In this document: positions 1 to 9,990 of the stretch, one piece after another
How positions within the stretch are numbered: the first letter of the stretch is position 1
How the letters are laid out: each line of letters opens with the position of its first letter
Assembly: GCA_015501075.1 (NCBI GenBank)
Contig: JADNYJ010000333.1
Location: 1 to 35,530 of the forward strand
DNA length: 35,530 bases
Origin: Gymnopilus junonius
Taxonomy: Eukaryota; Basidiomycota; Agaricomycetes; Agaricales; Galerinaceae
Direction of reading: 5' to 3'
Translations under genes and position numbers: made by a program
Notes under the pieces: model-generated
Told to the model about the DNA's origin: nothing
The model's database searches: none
The model's input: the letters and a program-made list of their open reading frames with translations, nothing else

Positions 1-747
1 AAAATGCCTTATATGGCAATGAGATAAATATTCGGCGCTTGATGAATATGCCCAACCAATGGCATAATTCCCCTCACTCCGAATCGGACTAATGACGAGA
101 TAATTAATTACACAGCGCTTATCAAATTAGCTTAGTAAGATGCCCAGTAAAATAGTATAAAAACCCAGTAGAATTAGTGTAGAAAAGCAAGCAGACAGCA
201 CCCCTCGAGTCGTAGCAATACAATCGAGCGTCTGGCTTCTAAACTAGATAATAGAAAGACAATTGATTGATATAAAAGCGAGATAAGCTTCAGACAAACT
301 TAGAATTGAGCTCAAATAAGAGATAGATTAAGCAAAGGCTTATTATTCAAGTCAGGACCTAGTTGAGTAGTTGGGAGTAGACAGAGCGTCACTCAGCTAC
401 AAAAGTACGAAGTCTTTTAGTTCAAAAGCATAGCCAGAGCCTAGTTTATCTCAAGAAGAGATCAGTCAAGTTTAGAGAAAGTTTCCAAGCCAGAAGTCAA
501 TTAAAGCGATCCATTATCCAAAGAACCCCTACAACCCATTGTAAAACCCTATAGAAGCGAATCTAATTAAAAGATATTGATACTTACACTCCCCAGAACT
601 TACACAAGTCAAGGGATATTTGTTGGGTTTAATAAAAGCGATTTATATTGTTTTTCATACCTACAAACTACCTAAACTTATCACCGTTGCTTACAGCCAG
701 TGCAATATATTGATTCATCATGATTTCGGGCTGTGAAATTACGAGAC
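1..747. other. No gene recognised (left edge)
   Basis: The stretch is AT-rich and has stops in all frames. I see no domain-like translation, no LTR and no clear repeat. It lies downstream of the minus-strand gene that ends at 748. Confidence 0.5.
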
Positions 748-1755
748 TTAGTTCAGGCATAGTTCCCCATCGACACCGAATCCCACAACTGCCTCGAAAT
801 CTTGGGACATGAGCTGCTGGAATTCGGCTTCATCCTCCACAATCTCGTTATGTCATTTCTTAGCATGACTGCATGAAAAGAAGAATTTGAATTTGGATAT
901 CACATCAGAGTTAGACCAGAACTTACCGGTATTGGATGGCTTTAAGCCTTAATAACTCGCGGTGTGCTGCTCTGTAGTGAGCATCAGTTTCCCGTCGATG
1001 CTCCCTGTGGAGCCGTTGAGCCTCCTCCTCCTCGCTTGAGAGAGAATTTTTCTTGCTAACTCGAGAAATGACACATCAGGAAGAGGGTAATAAGCACAGA
1101 AAGTACTACTCACCGTTCGGCTCGTCGACGCGCTTTCTCGCACTCACTAAACACATTCCTGTAATGAAAACAAGGAATAGTACTGAGAAAATGTGAGATA
1201 GAAGGGGCGGCATACAGCCTATAGAAATCGCGCTTTTGAGCACGTCGGCATTCCTCTGCTGTCGGTGGGTCTGCATATCCTAACCAAGTTGGAGGCATGA
1301 GAGATGGGGTAGGCTTTAAGCACCCTGTAAGAGTATGTTAGTCATATTTGATGAACAAAAGCCCGGAATGCATACCAGCAGGTTGAAGGAAGACGTGTTC
1401 GCGTGAGGAGTGGTAGTCATTCATCTGAAGGTTTCGAGTGACCCAAAAGGAAAGAGACTGAATCTAAATTTAGATGCGCAAGGCATTGGCGTACAACGCC
1501 TCCCATTGCTCAATGTAGAAGTTATACAGGAAGGGATCTTTATTAAATTGAAGTCAATGGTAGATAAATCGTACTAGATAAAACTAACAGTAATTTCATT
1601 CAGAAATAGCTAATTTGTTCTGTCTTTGAGGGCCACCAAATGTTTGCACTTGGAGGGCACAAGACTTCAATGTTGGAAATGCTATGTGAAGCTTGTTTCG
1701 AGGTTCCACTTTGCCAAAATCTATTTCATGCTTCATAATTTTAGATATGGCTTCC
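748..1755 (-). pseudogene. Decayed multi-exon gene of unknown family
   Basis: I do not recognise the family. On the minus strand a spliced frame can be followed through exons 1755-1650 (tentative), 1583-1376, 1324-1216, 1158-1114, 1034-927 and 868-748. The introns are 51-79 bp and have GT..AG borders. From 1583 on, the exons sum to 197 codons in one phase. The product has a segment rich in aromatic residues (DPFLYNF, EQWEALY), then FWVTRNLQMN, MPPTWLGYADPPTAEECRR, a highly charged R/E helix (about 60 residues, probably coiled coil) and an acidic tail ending at TAA 748-750. Four in-frame stops break it: TGA 1556-1554, TAA 1472-1470, TAG 1466-1464 and TGA 855-853. Each fits a C-to-T change (CGA, CAA, CAG, CGA). 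It is transcribed divergently from the KDZ transposase. It could be an element-encoded companion or an unrelated host gene. The 5' end was not found. Confidence 0.5.
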
Positions 1756-2378
1756 CTGCGTATCATGTAAAGACAATGGTAGGTTTATTTAAGGAGTTTC
1801 TTTCGTTGTTATCCTATAATGCAGTTTCGACATCTTCATGTCTGTCCCGAAACCGCCACGCAGGCCTAACCCAGTGAAACAATTACCAAAGAAAAGACAT
1901 TTATTCCCAATTAGATCAGAAAAGTACTGTATAAATTACGAGAAGCTATCGTCAATTCTGATTTAATTTAGTTAAAGCAACAAATCAGTCTGAAGGTCAG
2001 TGCAAGTTGCCTAGAGAGCAAGGTGAGCTTGGACTTAATGAAATTAATGAAGTGCGGTGGAAAAATGGTCACATGATTTCCCAAGCCGCGAGCTGCATGC
2101 GGCGTTGCACCAAATTTTGCATTATCGGACGTTTACCTAAGCTTTACAACTGTAATAAATCGATTCTAATCCTCATAAGCTCTCGATTAAACCAAAAATG
2201 TCGATCGTAGGTCGAGAACTCGTTACACAATGCGGGGATCGGTGTTGTACCAGCCAATGCGGGATCACGGGAAACGGTTGGTCACATGATTTGCCGGCGC
2301 GATATGATCAACAATCTTGACTGCGTAGACTACCGACATATATTTCTTTACTCCCTGTCCCTTCCCTCCCTCGATGCC
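1756..2378. other. Spacer between divergent genes
   Basis: This spacer separates the minus-strand gene from the KDZ start codon. A minus-strand frame near 1800-1860 looks faintly coding (charged, one TAG) and may be an earlier exon of the gene ending at 748, but I could not join it with credible splice sites. No terminal inverted repeat of the KDZ element was identified. Confidence 0.35.
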
Positions 2379-5300
2379 ATGGATAGACCTGCCAAACGGC
2401 AACGCCTTCAACTGCAGAGATTTCACAGCGACTGGGTCAGCCTGGAAGATGATGAAGGCGAGGATTTCGTCCATGTCAGAGAAGGCGGTCTAGGTCGAAA
2501 AGGAAACCACGTTCGAATGTCTGTAATGCCTCGTGAAGCGGAACGGGCCCTTGGAATGGATTCTTGGGTGCAAGCAACATTTTGGCCAACACCCGACAGC
2601 ACGGAGTTCGCGTTAGACATGACCGGAGATTTGTACGACGAAGCCTTGGAGGCGGATGTTATGGACGAATTGCCCAGTCCAGAAGTAGCAGCAACCAAAA
2701 GCAAGCGGAAAATTAGCAAGATTTCGGTGCGTCGGTCACTGCCCCGCTCTGCTTTGATGTTGTTCGCTTTATCTAACTTGCTTCCTCCTAGGCGCGACCA
2801 CATGTTGTATGGAAAGAGCAGTATCGACAAATTTTTCTGGACGAACTTCTTCGCTGGTCAGGCCGTGGAGACTTTCGAAGTGCCGAGCAGTGTCCTGACT
2901 GCTTGGCTCGGTCTGTCTCATCTCCTGCTCGGCCTGAATACTGTTGCAAAGAATGCTTGGTCCCCGATTTGACTTGCAGCTCGTGTTGTGTCAGGAGGCA
3001 CTGAGTCCATCCCTTCCACTGAATAGAGGTACGTCTGCGTCTGTGTTCTGTTTGCTAGCCAATAACCCAATTTTAATCCTTTACTTATGTCTAGAGATGG
3101 GATGGCCACAAATTTCTTACCGTCTCCCTCAAATCTTTAGGCCTCAAGCTGCAACTTAATCACGCCGGCTCATTCTGCGAAAACCCGATTCCAGCGCATA
3201 CCAACATGCTCGTTCTTCATACCAATGGTATACATGATGTCACCATTTGCTACTGTGGATGTCCACGCGCTCTACCTCCCAATATCCAACTCCTTCGCCG
3301 CCAGCTTTACCCGGCTTCACATATCAAAATCAAGACCTGCGCTTCATTCCAATTACTCGAACACCTCCACAAATTCGCCTTAACGACGAAGGCTTCCACT
3401 TATGACTTCTACCGGGCACTCGAGAAGTTGACAACCAACACAGGAATGGGTGTCCCGAAATCACGCTACAAGCCGCTTTTCCGAATGATACTTCAATGGC
3501 GCCACCTCAAGATGCTGAAGTGGGCTGGCAGAGCCAACGATCCCACCGGCGTCGATGGCACGAAAACTGGAGAGCTTGCTATACGATGTCTGTCTTGCCC
3601 CCATCCAGGCATCAACCTGCCGGAAGATTGGGTGAACACACCCGAAAAGCTCAAGTAAGTCCTGCCACTCTTTCGTGACCCCACTTCCCTCTAAACATCT
3701 GTAGATTTCTTTTCATGATGATTATGTGTATGGACGCAAACTTTCGCTTGAAGAACCAACTTGTATCCAATTACTCGCAAGATCCGGGCCTTGGAGTTGG
3801 TTGGGCATACCTGGTGCCACGTCAAGCCTACGAATCCTATGTTTTGAGCAGAGCTAGCGATGAAGATGTAAGTCTTGCATTTGTTCGATTTGAGCTTGTT
3901 AATTGACAGCTATTTGTTTTTTCACAGATAAGCACTTGTGTCGGCTTTCAGGCACTGGCGAAAGCAAATTCCAAATTTTCAGTGGGCCTTAGATACACAG
4001 GTGTCGGTGCTGTGGTTTGTGGTCGTTCGGAGATGATATTTCCATCGGGGGTTGGAAACTTGCAGAAAGGCGAGTGGTACGTGCTTCACCTGTATGTTTC
4101 AAGCGTGATCCTAACCACCTTGATAGTTACGCAAATATGGACTATATCTTCAGTTCTGTTCTTCAATATGTCCTCGTCCTTCTTGTTCTCATCAGCTACG
4201 ACATCACTTGTCAATGGTTCACCAATCTTTTCTCACGTATCGACAACCACTGGCCCGATTCTATTAAACCTCGACCCAATACAACTCTGGTCCCTGCTAT
4301 TCCAAAACTTCACGAGCCCATGCACGAGCAGAAAGACCACCAAGTGTACTCTCTCAATCTTATCAAAGGCGTCGGCTTTTCCGACTGCGAATGCCCGGAA
4401 CGAGTTTGGGCTCCTCACAATGCACTTTCAAACTCTACCAAAACCCAGGGTCCAGGATCTCATCAAGACGTTCTTGACGATCATTTTGGGTTTTGGAATT
4501 GGCTGAAGTACATTGGTTTAGGCTCTACATTGCTGCGGCGGTACAAAGCGGCAGTAGCTCAGTGCAACTTACAGCAAGAAGGACATCGTGGATTAACGGC
4601 GTCTTTGGATCCTGATCTTGTACAGAAGTGGGAGACGATGTGTCAGGATTGGGAGGCCGATAGTTTTCCAAAGAAGGCAGCGAATCCCTATCATTTGGAT
4701 GATGCTTGTAAGTTTCTTTTCCCTTTGAAATGTCTTTATTGGATTCTAGCTCACATTTGAGTAGACATGTCCGAAGCTCAAATCAAGAAAGAGCTTGCAG
4801 AAGAAGAAGAGCGTAGAATTGCGGAAGGTGGTGTATCTTTGCACGAGACATTGGTGGCTGGCTTTATTCAAATGGGGCTGGACTTGGAGGAGGTGCAGTA
4901 AGTCTTAAATATCGCGCTTTATGTTCTAAGCTGTGCTTACCCTTTACTAGACGTCGCCTCAAGCGTTTAAATGCGACCGTCGCATCGAAAATCAGTACAA
5001 CCCTTGGGGATGAACGAAGCATTACAGAGGAGCGTAATAGCTTGCGCGTTCGGTTGCGAGCTTGGGAGAAGCTTCTTCCTATATACATCCCTGGGCTTCT
5101 TCAATATGAAACCAACCTCTCGCGCTCTTCAGCCACATCACAAAAAGGGGAGAAGGGGTCAGACAAGCCGCAAGACACACCGGAGGGTAGTTCTTCAAAC
5201 AAACCAGAAGATGCTGTACTATGGCTACCTTCCCGCATACCAGCCCTCGTTCGTTCACAGGTCTGCCTGGCGGGCCTCCCAGAAATCGAAGAGCAGCTCC

Positions 5301-6217
5301 GAGGTGCCCAATGCATGGACTCATTACAAAAGCTCCGCCGAATCCTCCGAGTCAAAAGGCGCATGATCCATTTCAAAAACAAGAACCTCCGTGGTCAATG
5401 AGACGGAACGCGCTCAAGATCTGTCATCGACTGCGTTCATCTGAAGGCTCGGAATGCAGCAGATCGCTATCGAGCATCTCGTGCTGCAAAGTTGGAGTTG
5501 GCAGGGCCAGGTAAATGGGAGGAGACATTTCGCCCTCTCAATGACGGCGACATTCGAGGGTATCAAGACCCCAACCACCTTCGTCCAAAAGCAGGCCGTC
5601 CTGGAACATTGGAGGACGATCGTGCGGCTGGGCCTTCCACAGCACCCAACACTGGAGATAACCAAGAGTTCGAGCTGTTCAATGAAGTGCAGACACGGCA
5701 TGATGGCACTGGTGAAACAAGGAGGACACTTTCGTGGATTTGGTTGACTATCCCTTCGAACGATAGCGAGGAAGACAAAGACGATATATTAAGGGTTGAG
5801 TGGGCTAAGAGTCGAGCTAGAGCCGCCAGGGCTACAGAGGAGGTCATGCTCCTTAAGGAGGAGATGCGTCGGGTCCTTGCTTTTCTGGAGTGGAAGTCGC
5901 GTTGGTGGCAGGATCGACAGTGTACGTGGACTGGTTTGGAGAAGAGTATGGCGGAAGGTGTCCAGGCCTTCGCTCTCAGACAGTCGAGCCTCCAATCACA
6001 ACTTGCTGCTCACTTTCGCAAACTTTGGAAGGCCCCATTGGAAGACTCCAAGAAGGAAGCAAGCAACGATTCGCACACCATGCCAGCCTCTCAGAAGGAT
6101 ACCAGTGACGATAATGACGACGATGACGACGACGATGATGACGACGCCGATGAGCAGCTGGAAGGAGGTCTGGACAATGATTGGGACGATAACATTTTAG
6201 AGGAGGAGGAAGACTGA
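2379..6217 (+). pseudogene. KDZ (Kyakuja-Dileera-Zisupton) transposase with CxC2-like cluster, eight exons
   Basis: A DDE-type transposase of the KDZ superfamily, which expanded in mushroom-forming fungi. Exons are 2379-2726, 2792-3028, 3095-3654, 3705-3867, 3928-4076, 4127-4707, 4765-4897 and 4951-6217. They sum to 3438 nt, or 1145 codons plus stop. The N-terminal part holds a cysteine cluster (paired Cys around 2900-3000) followed by RRH..HPFH, typical of the CxC2 domain. The core shows MDANFRLK (Asp at about 3733), SYDITCQW (Asp at about 4200), DCECPERVW (Glu at about 4389), GPGSHQDVLDDH and WNW. These are the conserved KDZ blocks that carry the likely catalytic acids. The C-terminus is acidic and ends in an Asp/Glu run. 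Three in-frame stops (TGA 3002-3004, 3020-3022, 5399-5401) each sit where the family has Arg, so CGA became TGA. Cys at the 4076/4127 exon junction and at 5432-5434 also replaces a usual Arg. Splicing is otherwise intact, so decay is recent. KDZ elements have been linked in the literature with TET/JBP genes; none is seen here. Confidence 0.9.
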
Positions 6218-7522
6218 TCATTGTATTGTAAATATCATACTACATTCGAGGCTATGGGCTGTATATTCATTCAAATTCAAGTGAGTTCGTGGAGGGTATG
6301 CGCACCAAGGGCGCAAAATATTTGCTAAGTCCCACTTATTCCTAAATAAGGCATGACGTTGGAAAGATTGTACTTTTCGGACACCTTCCCGCTATGTTCC
6401 TGCCGCGAATTTTACATCACTAGATTCAGGAATGCGAGGAGAATATGTCTATCTAGTTTATTTAACAGCGGATAGACATTATCGAGGGGGAGGGCTCATG
6501 AAAGAAAGAAATCTAATTTTGGATATAGATGGGAATGTGCTGCGAGATGCAGTTAAGCGGTCACCTATCTTCCGTTAATTTTCCCTCCTTTCCTCCTACA
6601 TTCGTCCCATAAAAATTACATCGACGTGTTTGTAGCGATGTCTAGAAAACATTCATGTAGTCATTACTGAAGGGGCACAATTGGTAAATGGAACCAGCAC
6701 AAGATGAATGCAAATATCTATTTTTATCAAGCCTGGGAACCCCCCCTGCTGCAAACTCCGAAGCGATCAACGATACCTTCAACATTGTTGACCTCGTCTT
6801 TCCACCACCACCACCACTCCCTCCCATAGCCTCTCCTTTACCTCTGATGACCAGTACGACTTGATGCATGTCTCATCCTCCCTCGCCAGTGAGAGTGAGC
6901 AGGAGGCCTGTTTACGCCGCCTCCACTTAGCCACCCCTCACATGCAAGAGCGAGGATGGGGGTAGTTTTCCCCCCTCTTCCACCCTCCACTGCTCGCCCA
7001 ACCGAGCTGGAGGCGTTCCCGACTTGCTCCTCACCCTTTGTATACAAAATCAAGATGCCGCCCCGCCGCCCACTGCCGCCTCCCTCGTTCGTAAGATCGA
7101 GCTGGAGGCTGATTGGTACCGTTGCTGGCGGCCCCATCTCCTCCCCGCAACAGTTAGCCGGAGGTGCGTGCCTCGTCTTTCTGACGATGACGACGGCCTT
7201 TCCGCCTCTCTCGTTTGCCATGCTCTGGGTCCTCGCATCTCCCCATTGAGCGGATGTTTGTACCGCAGCCACTCCTTTTTCTCCTTTCAACGCCTAGCAG
7301 TCCTTTAGTCCTGTATTAGCCTGCCGCTCTTAGCCTAGTGTAATATAATGCTATGTAAAATGGTCACCTTAAGTAGCAAATAGTCATTTTTTTATTCGCA
7401 ACCTCTAAATCGTAAGAATACAATGGAAACATGCCCAATGCTGTGGGCAAAGTAACTTCAGCAGTCCAATGGCAAATTGTCGAAGCTTTTATAATGCTGA
7501 CCAGTACTCTATACTACACAAA

Positions 7523-7866
7523 TTTGGTATCAATGGATTTGTATTTACCTCTAGATTCTGTATGTGCACTTAAAAATGGAGGGACAGACGAATTGAGCAG
7601 CCTGGAGGGCGAAAAGCTACTCTTTGACAAGAATTCTATTTATAACACTCACACCCATGCTGCACCGGAGTGCTATCCAAATGCTTTCATTGCTATGGAT
7701 CCTTTCCTTTGCTCCATTCCTAACATATTTGGTATCAGGAGGTTTGTATTGACGTCTAGATTATGAATATCTGCTTACATTTTAACGGGCAGGCGAATTG
7801 AAAGGAAGGGAAGGCAAAAAGCCAGAATTTGATTGGAAATCTATTAATAACGCTTACACCCACGCT
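7523..7866. repeat. Degenerate direct duplication, two units of about 140 bp
   Basis: Unit one (about 7523-7661) and unit two (about 7728-7866) both start with TTTGGTATCA and share, in order, TTTGTATT, TCTAGATT, GACGAATTGA or GGCGAATTGA, TCTATTTATAACACTCAC or TCTATTAATAACGCTTAC, and CACCCATGCT or CACCCACGCT. Spacing between units is about 205 bp. Several differences are CG against TG or CA. Confidence 0.55.
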
Positions 7867-8351
7867 GGTTTCCAGCGTCGTCCAGCTGCCTGCATTCGCA
7901 TGCGTCCCTTTCAGTGTTCTTCCGGAGGTGAAATTGGCTATATTCGACTTACATGAGCTTATTGATTACAAATATGTAGGAAAAGTAAGAAGTAAAGGGT
8001 ACCAGGGAACGAAAATTGCTGCCGCCTATTTCCAGCCGCCCATTTTGAGCCAGGCAATCCATTTTCGGATGCGGGATAATTGGTCCGAGGTGCCTGGCAC
8101 CCGAATTCGGCTGGGAGATCCCAGGAATTAAAAATAGCAAGCCGGAACCAGCAACAGAATGGACATCAAATCTATGACATCATGGATTTGATGCTGTCCC
8201 GAGCTACATCCAAACCCATACCCTGCCATCCACCCCGTCCCGCCCTCCCTAGGGTGCGCAAACACCTGAAATGGGTACAGAAAAATTGGGGGAACCCGTC
8301 AGATTTATCCGCGCCCCGAACAGCGCCCCCGACGACGAGCTACAGCCCAAA

Positions 8352-8391
8352 CAATGCCTGGGCATTAAATCCCTGCACTGGCAGGCATTGT
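8352..8391. repeat. Inverted repeat CAATGCCT/AGGCATTG
   Basis: Eight-base arms at 8352-8359 and 8384-8391 flank a 24-base loop. Related words (CCCAGGCAATGC, GGCCTGGG) recur over the next 40 bases, so the site may be part of a larger foldback. No neighbouring gene suggests a role. Confidence 0.4.
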
Positions 8392-8550
8392 TTACATAAC
8401 CCAGGCAATGCACAGCCATAGGCCTGGGTAGTTGCCCGGATGGATGCATCAGGTAGGTTGGCAAGTTACCCAGGATTCATTCATGATTATAACAGCTATG
8501 GCTGGGCGTTGACGAATGCGACGCACCTTTTTTTCCTGCCTTTTGGGCCC

Positions 8551-8598
8551 GCACCTCCCTTTGCACCTCCTTTCGCGCCTCCTTTCACGCCACCTTTC
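8551..8598 (+). repeat. Four tandem copies of a 12-base unit
   Basis: Four imperfect copies of GCACCTCCTTTC lie head to tail at 8551, 8563, 8575 and 8587. In one frame they would read as repeated Ala-Pro-Pro-Phe, but the surrounding frame has no other support as a gene. Confidence 0.6.
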
Positions 8599-8979
8599 CC
8601 TACCCGCGGCGTCTTTGCCCCTTTCCCGCCTCATTTATCCTTCGCGCGGTCCTCCACATCGTTGTACTGGCCATACGAGTCGTCGTTGCCATCGTTAGCA
8701 TCGTCATTGTCGTTGTCGCCACGTGTCGTGCGGGTCCGTTTGCTGGGGGGCGCTGGGTTGGATTCCTGGCGTTTCCGGCGGGTTGCGGTGGTGAGGGGAG
8801 TAGGGGGGGGGCGGGTCCAGCAGAGCGGGTGGTACGCATGGCGGCGACGGTGGGTGGTGGTGGAAGAGAGGAAGGGAGGTGACGTGGCAGTGCGGCCAGA
8901 AACGAACGCGAGCCGAGAATGCCGAGACCATTTCCCAGGTCAATGTCAGTGTGGGTATATAGAGAATAAAAATTATGGC

Positions 8980-9130
8980 ACTTACCATGGCGCTGTGGTG
9001 CAGTGGTTTTGAGCACTGCAATAGACTCCATGAAGTCATAGGTTCAATTACCCTTTTTGCCACTTTTTTTTTCCCTCTAATAAAATATAATAAAATAAGA
9101 TAAAATACTAATAAATTAAATAAAGTGTAT
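8980..9130 (+). mobile_element. tRNA-derived SINE-like unit
   Basis: The segment shows an RNA polymerase III A box (TGGTGCAGTGG, 8996-9006) and a B box (GGTTCAATTAC, 9041-9051) about 35 bases apart. A perfect tRNA-like D stem (GTGC 8998-9001 with GCAC 9013-9016) closes an 11-base loop containing GG. A T run at about 9064-9072 could stop Pol III, and an AT-rich tail with repeated AATAAAAT-like words follows to about 9130. The anticodon and acceptor stems do not pair convincingly, so it is not a working tRNA. The layout, a tRNA-like head with a simple AT tail, is that of a SINE. A single copy cannot prove mobility. Confidence 0.5.
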
Positions 9131-9204
9131 TTCACTTGGATTCCACCTGAATTATGCATTAATACAATAAAATACTATTGATTCAATGCAATTCAGTGTT
9201 TTTC

Positions 9205-9451
9205 CACATAAACTCCACATGGAGTCCATCTGGACCAGACTCCAGGTGGAGTCCACATGGAGTTGAACTAAAATTTAATAAATCAGTATAATGTTACCAC
9301 TCCATGGTGGACTCCATGTGGACTATGGTCCTCCATTTGGAGTCCATCTGGACTCCACATGGAGTTTGAACATGGTTTGGCTGGTGCACTCAGCCAACTG
9401 AAATGTGGAGGGACTCTATGTGGACTCCACCTCCAGGGTGGACTCCACACG
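9205..9451. repeat. Cluster of CTCCA-NN-TGGAG palindromes
   Basis: At least five imperfect palindromes with CTCCA and TGGAG arms around a two-base centre lie in about 250 bases. Examples are ACTCCACATGGAGT (9212-9225), GACTCCAGGTGGAGTC (9238-9253) and CTCCATTTGGAG (9331-9342). Related half sites such as GTGGACTCCA are scattered between them. The cluster sits directly upstream of the truncated copia fragment and codes for nothing recognisable. Confidence 0.65.
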
Positions 9452-9467
9452 GAAAACCTGGGTGAAG

Positions 9468-9766
9468 GTAAAGACCTCCTTTGATCTTTACTTCGGGAAC
9501 TCGAAATCAACTTTCAGAGTACCTCAACATTATTTTTAGATAACCAGGCTGCTATCTCAATAGCTCACCACCCGGAATTTCATGTGAGAACCAAGCACAT
9601 TGACATATCATTTCATTTTCCCAGAGACCTTGTCAAACTTGGAACCCTCAACTTAGTTTATGTCAATACTCAATTAAACCTTGCAGATATTTTTATGAAG
9701 GGATTACCTTGGGTCACTCATCAGGACCTTAGCTATGAAATTGGAGTCCTATCTGCTAAGGGGGAG
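9468..9766 (+). pseudogene. Ty1/copia pol fragment, RNase H C-terminus
   Basis: The translation from about 9468 gives RELEINFQS, LFLDNQAAISIAHHPEFH, RTKHIDISFHFPRD and LNLADIFMKGLP. This is the standard C-terminal RNase H region of Ty1/copia Pol (DNQ-AI, H-x-RTKHIDI, ADIFTK-like block). One TGA lies near the start (about 9481). Everything upstream (gag, integrase, RT) is missing. The frame runs through a purine tract (AAGGGGGAG) into the 3' LTR at 9767, the expected polypurine tract position. Codons contain almost no CpG, so the fragment is old. Confidence 0.85.
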
Positions 9767-9990
9767 TGTTGGGAAAATAATGGCCAGATTAGGACAGACA
9801 GCACTACTTTATTCCAAGTGCTAACATCACTTATTTTCTTTCTTATAAATCTTGACTCATTTCTGATTCACTTGAACTCTGTAGAACATATTAGAACTAT
9901 CTACTAACATCTAGTTTACTATGTAGTTAGGTATATAAACCACCTTGTAAATGGGAGAATAAATATACTACTTTATCTTAATATGCTGCA
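9767..9990 (+). repeat. Ty1/copia 3' LTR (single copy)
   Basis: The LTR begins TGTTGGGAAAATAATGG just after the polypurine tract. It has a TATA box (TATATAAA, 9932-9939) and a tentative CA terminus at 9989-9990. The 3' boundary is inferred from the following transposase frame. No partner LTR is present in the window, so no target duplication can be checked. Confidence 0.6.

Larger units (their letters stand above)
6218..8979. other. Gene-free region after the KDZ element
   Basis: I found no credible gene. 6218-6640 is probably the KDZ 3' flank. 6690-7310 is C-rich on the plus strand with several overlapping proline- and serine-rich frames, none with domain character. 7320-8540 is AT-rich and contains the repeats listed separately. 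Apparent ORFs here lack splice structure and recognisable motifs. Confidence 0.5.

Noticed and set aside
6838..7308. Overlapping proline/serine- and glycine-rich frames on both strands
   Set aside because: They arise from C-rich composition. No frame has splice signals or a recognisable domain, and frames on both strands overlap completely.
8440..9031. Long ORFs across 8440-9031 on both strands
   Set aside because: They run through the 12-base tandem repeat and the SINE-like head, and their composition is repetitive. I see no domain or codon bias.
8988..9060. A functional tRNA gene
   Set aside because: A and B boxes and a D stem exist, but acceptor and anticodon stems do not pair, so a SINE-like head is the better reading.
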